Shown here: in pieces, positions 62,718 to 64,000 of the stretch
Layout: the number at the start of each line of letters is the position of its first letter
Position numbering within the stretch: position 1 is the first letter of the stretch
Assembly (NCBI RefSeq): GCF_038592905.1
Contig: NZ_CP151943.1
Location: 4,786,501 to 4,850,500 of the forward strand
From: Neobacillus sp. FSL H8-0543
Lineage (GTDB): Bacteria; Bacillota; Bacilli; Bacillales; Cytobacillaceae
Direction: 5' to 3'
DNA length: 64,000 nt
Position numbers and translations under genes: made by a program
Notes under the pieces: generated by a model
What the model saw: only the letters and a program-made list of their open reading frames with translations
Database searches by the model: none
What the model was told of the DNA's origin: nothing

Positions 62718-64000
62718 ATGAGAAAGTATTGGCTTAATGGACTGCTAATTTTCGCTTTACTCTTTTCCAATCTATCTATGGTAAGTGCTGAAACAATTGT
62801 TCCTTCGTTAAAAATAGGGATTACCAAAGACGAAAATGGTCTTAACCCTTATACGTATGTGACCGGATACCCAGGATTGGATTTAATGAATTTGCTTTAT
62901 GATAACCTGTTCCAATTGGACGCAAATAACCAACCAGTCCCTTGGCTGGCGAAAGACTATAAGGTAAGTGAAGATGGCTTAACCTATGAGTTTACACTTC
63001 AAGAAGGGGTAAAATGGCATGATGGAAAGCCATTAACTGCAGAAGATGTAAAGTTCACGGTAGAGTACTTCATCAAATATCCAAAATCCCGCTTCACGAA
63101 TCCACTAAAAGCGATTACGACGGTAAATGTTACAGATGAAACACATTTCTCCTTTGTCTTATCAAAAGCCGATCCTAACTTCATGACTCAGCCTCTAGCA
63201 GACTTGCCAATTTTACCACAACATATATGGTCGACAATTGATAAACCAGACGATGAAATGAATGCTTTAGGAAGCGGTCCATATATTTTGGAAGAACATC
63301 AGTCTAGTCAATATTACAAAATGAAGGCCAATAAGGATTACTTTAAAGGCGCCCCGCCAATTGAAGAAATCATCTTTCCGATTATTGAGGATACAACCGC
63401 ACTATTTAATGCACTTCAATCAGGTGAGATTGATGCAATCTCTTCAAGTATTTCACCGGAGCTTGTGAATCAATTTGAGTCTAAACCTAACCTTAAAGTG
63501 GCAAGAGGGCCTGGATATAGCACATCACTCTTCCAAATTAATGCAGAAAAATATCCGATGACAGAAAAAGCTTTCCGTCAAGCAATCGATTTTGCCATTG
63601 ATAAACAGAGTTTAGTTGATACAGTACTACTTGGTTTCGCCGAGGTTGGAAGTCCAGGGTTTATTCATCCATCGTCACCATTCTATAACAGTTCAATAAA
63701 GCCAAGATTTGATCAGGAACAAGCGAAACAAATCTTAGAAACTGCTGGTTTTAAAGATACAGATGGTGATGGTTTTAGAGAGGATCAGAAAGGCGAGAAA
63801 ATAGATTTAACCACTCTCGTATACTCGAATAATCCAATTAGAATTCGGACAGCGGAATTAATTGCGGAAGCACTAAATCAAGTGGGTATTAAAAGTGGCG
63901 TAAAAGCGATGGATTCTACCACAGTAGATTCATTAATGTGGCCTGATTTTGATGTCAGCAAGGGTAGAGATTATGACCTGGGTGTTTGGAGTTGGTCCAA
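62718..64000 (+). CDS. peptide/nickel ABC transporter substrate-binding protein (partial)
   Basis: Runs off the window; 427 residues visible. Signal peptide MRKYWLNGLLIFALLFSNLS...VSA (no lipobox Cys). SBP_bac_5 features: WLAKDYKVSEDGLTYEFTLQ, GVKWHDGKPLTAEDVKFTVE, LGSGPYILEEH, 'QSGEIDAISSSISPE' and AFRQAIDFAIDKQSLVDTVL. Captures oligopeptides, nickel chelates or similar ligands. The lack of a lipobox is unusual for a Gram-positive binding protein. Permease genes would be expected past the right edge. Start ATG follows AAAGAGGGGTG. Confidence 0.85.
   Translation, partial: MRKYWLNGLLIFALLFSNLSMVSAETIVPSLKIGITKDENGLNPYTYVTGYPGLDLMNLLYDNLFQLDANNQPVPWLAKDYKVSEDGLTYEFTLQEGVKWHDGKPLTAEDVKFTVEYFIKYPKSRFTNPLKAITTVNVTDETHFSFVLSKADPNFMTQPLADLPILPQHIWSTIDKPDDEMNALGSGPYILEEHQSSQYYKMKANKDYFKGAPPIEEIIFPIIEDTTALFNALQSGEIDAISSSISPELVNQFESKPNLKVARGPGYSTSLFQINAEKYPMTEKAFRQAIDFAIDKQSLVDTVLLGFAEVGSPGFIHPSSPFYNSSIKPRFDQEQAKQILETAGFKDTDGDGFREDQKGEKIDLTTLVYSNNPIRIRTAELIAEALNQVGIKSGVKAMDSTTVDSLMWPDFDVSKGRDYDLGVWSWS

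Overview
The window reads as the chromosome of a low-GC Gram-positive bacterium of the Bacillaceae. The pointers are strong Shine-Dalgarno sites with frequent TTG/GTG starts, a Zur-type zinc regulon with a cysteine-free L33 paralogue and a COG0523 GTPase, DUF3231 and DUF4386 proteins, a YqeZ/NfeD protein and lipoproteins with firmicute lipoboxes. A selenocysteine tRNA gene opens the window, so the host probably decodes Sec, which is uncommon in this family. Almost everything here is accessory DNA.

Region 1 (about 141-19,300) is an island sitting in selC. A 15-base core in the tRNA anticodon arm recurs at 19,279-19,293, and GTGCC repeats lie on the inner side of both copies. Its left part is a satellite (phage-inducible-island-like) replicon: a broken tyrosine integrase, an excisionase, a DUF3987 replication protein, a CHC2 zinc-finger primase, an iteron array that looks like an origin, and a divergent terminase small subunit. 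Then come a second small recombinase, two secreted YHYH-domain proteins, a secreted nuclease lipoprotein and two copies of a cos-like element. The right part holds a candidate defence operon (GHKL ATPase plus AlbA_2-TIR fusion) and a solitary PD-(D/E)XK nuclease. A second, truncated selC copy with its leader lies at 22,243-22,391.

Region 2 (19.4-28.2 kb) is a second defence-rich patch: gene debris, a HEPN-like protein, an NTP pyrophosphohydrolase overlapping a PLD-helicase-DUF3427 protein, an orphan copy of a structured element that also flanks an IS110 transposase (probably a bridge-RNA end), and a NERD-helicase protein.

Region 3 (28.2-38.8 kb) looks like an array of cassettes. An XerC/D-like recombinase is surrounded by repeated sites, the best of which has two 14-base inverted arms around a 6-base spacer. 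The intervals carry the zinc-scarcity cluster (ycgQR, znuA, rpmG, zagA, with three Zur-box-like sites), an AbrB-type protein, an unknown 398-residue protein, and a SEC-C/nuclease gene. A stretch of about 370 bp is duplicated at both ends.

Region 4 (39-47.3 kb) is more ordinary: an NfeD-type protease, RraB-like protein, EamA exporter, a membrane protein/XRE/DUF4386/oxidoreductase cluster and a lipoprotein. Region 5 (47.7-52.4 kb) is a tight three-gene operon of TerD-TerB_C-like protein, BrxD-like ATPase and BrxHI/Lhr-like helicase. Region 6 (52.4-60.8 kb) is decayed: pseudogenes, acetyltransferases, a broken IS110 element, a truncated two-gene coiled-coil module and an McrC tail. Region 7 (60.8-64 kb) returns to housekeeping-like genes: a cupredoxin membrane protein, a PIG-L-like protein without its usual metal motif, and the start of a peptide-binding ABC lipoprotein-like gene. 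Two families of short palindromic repeats are scattered through the intergenic DNA. All functional assignments rest on reading motifs by eye; no database search was made.
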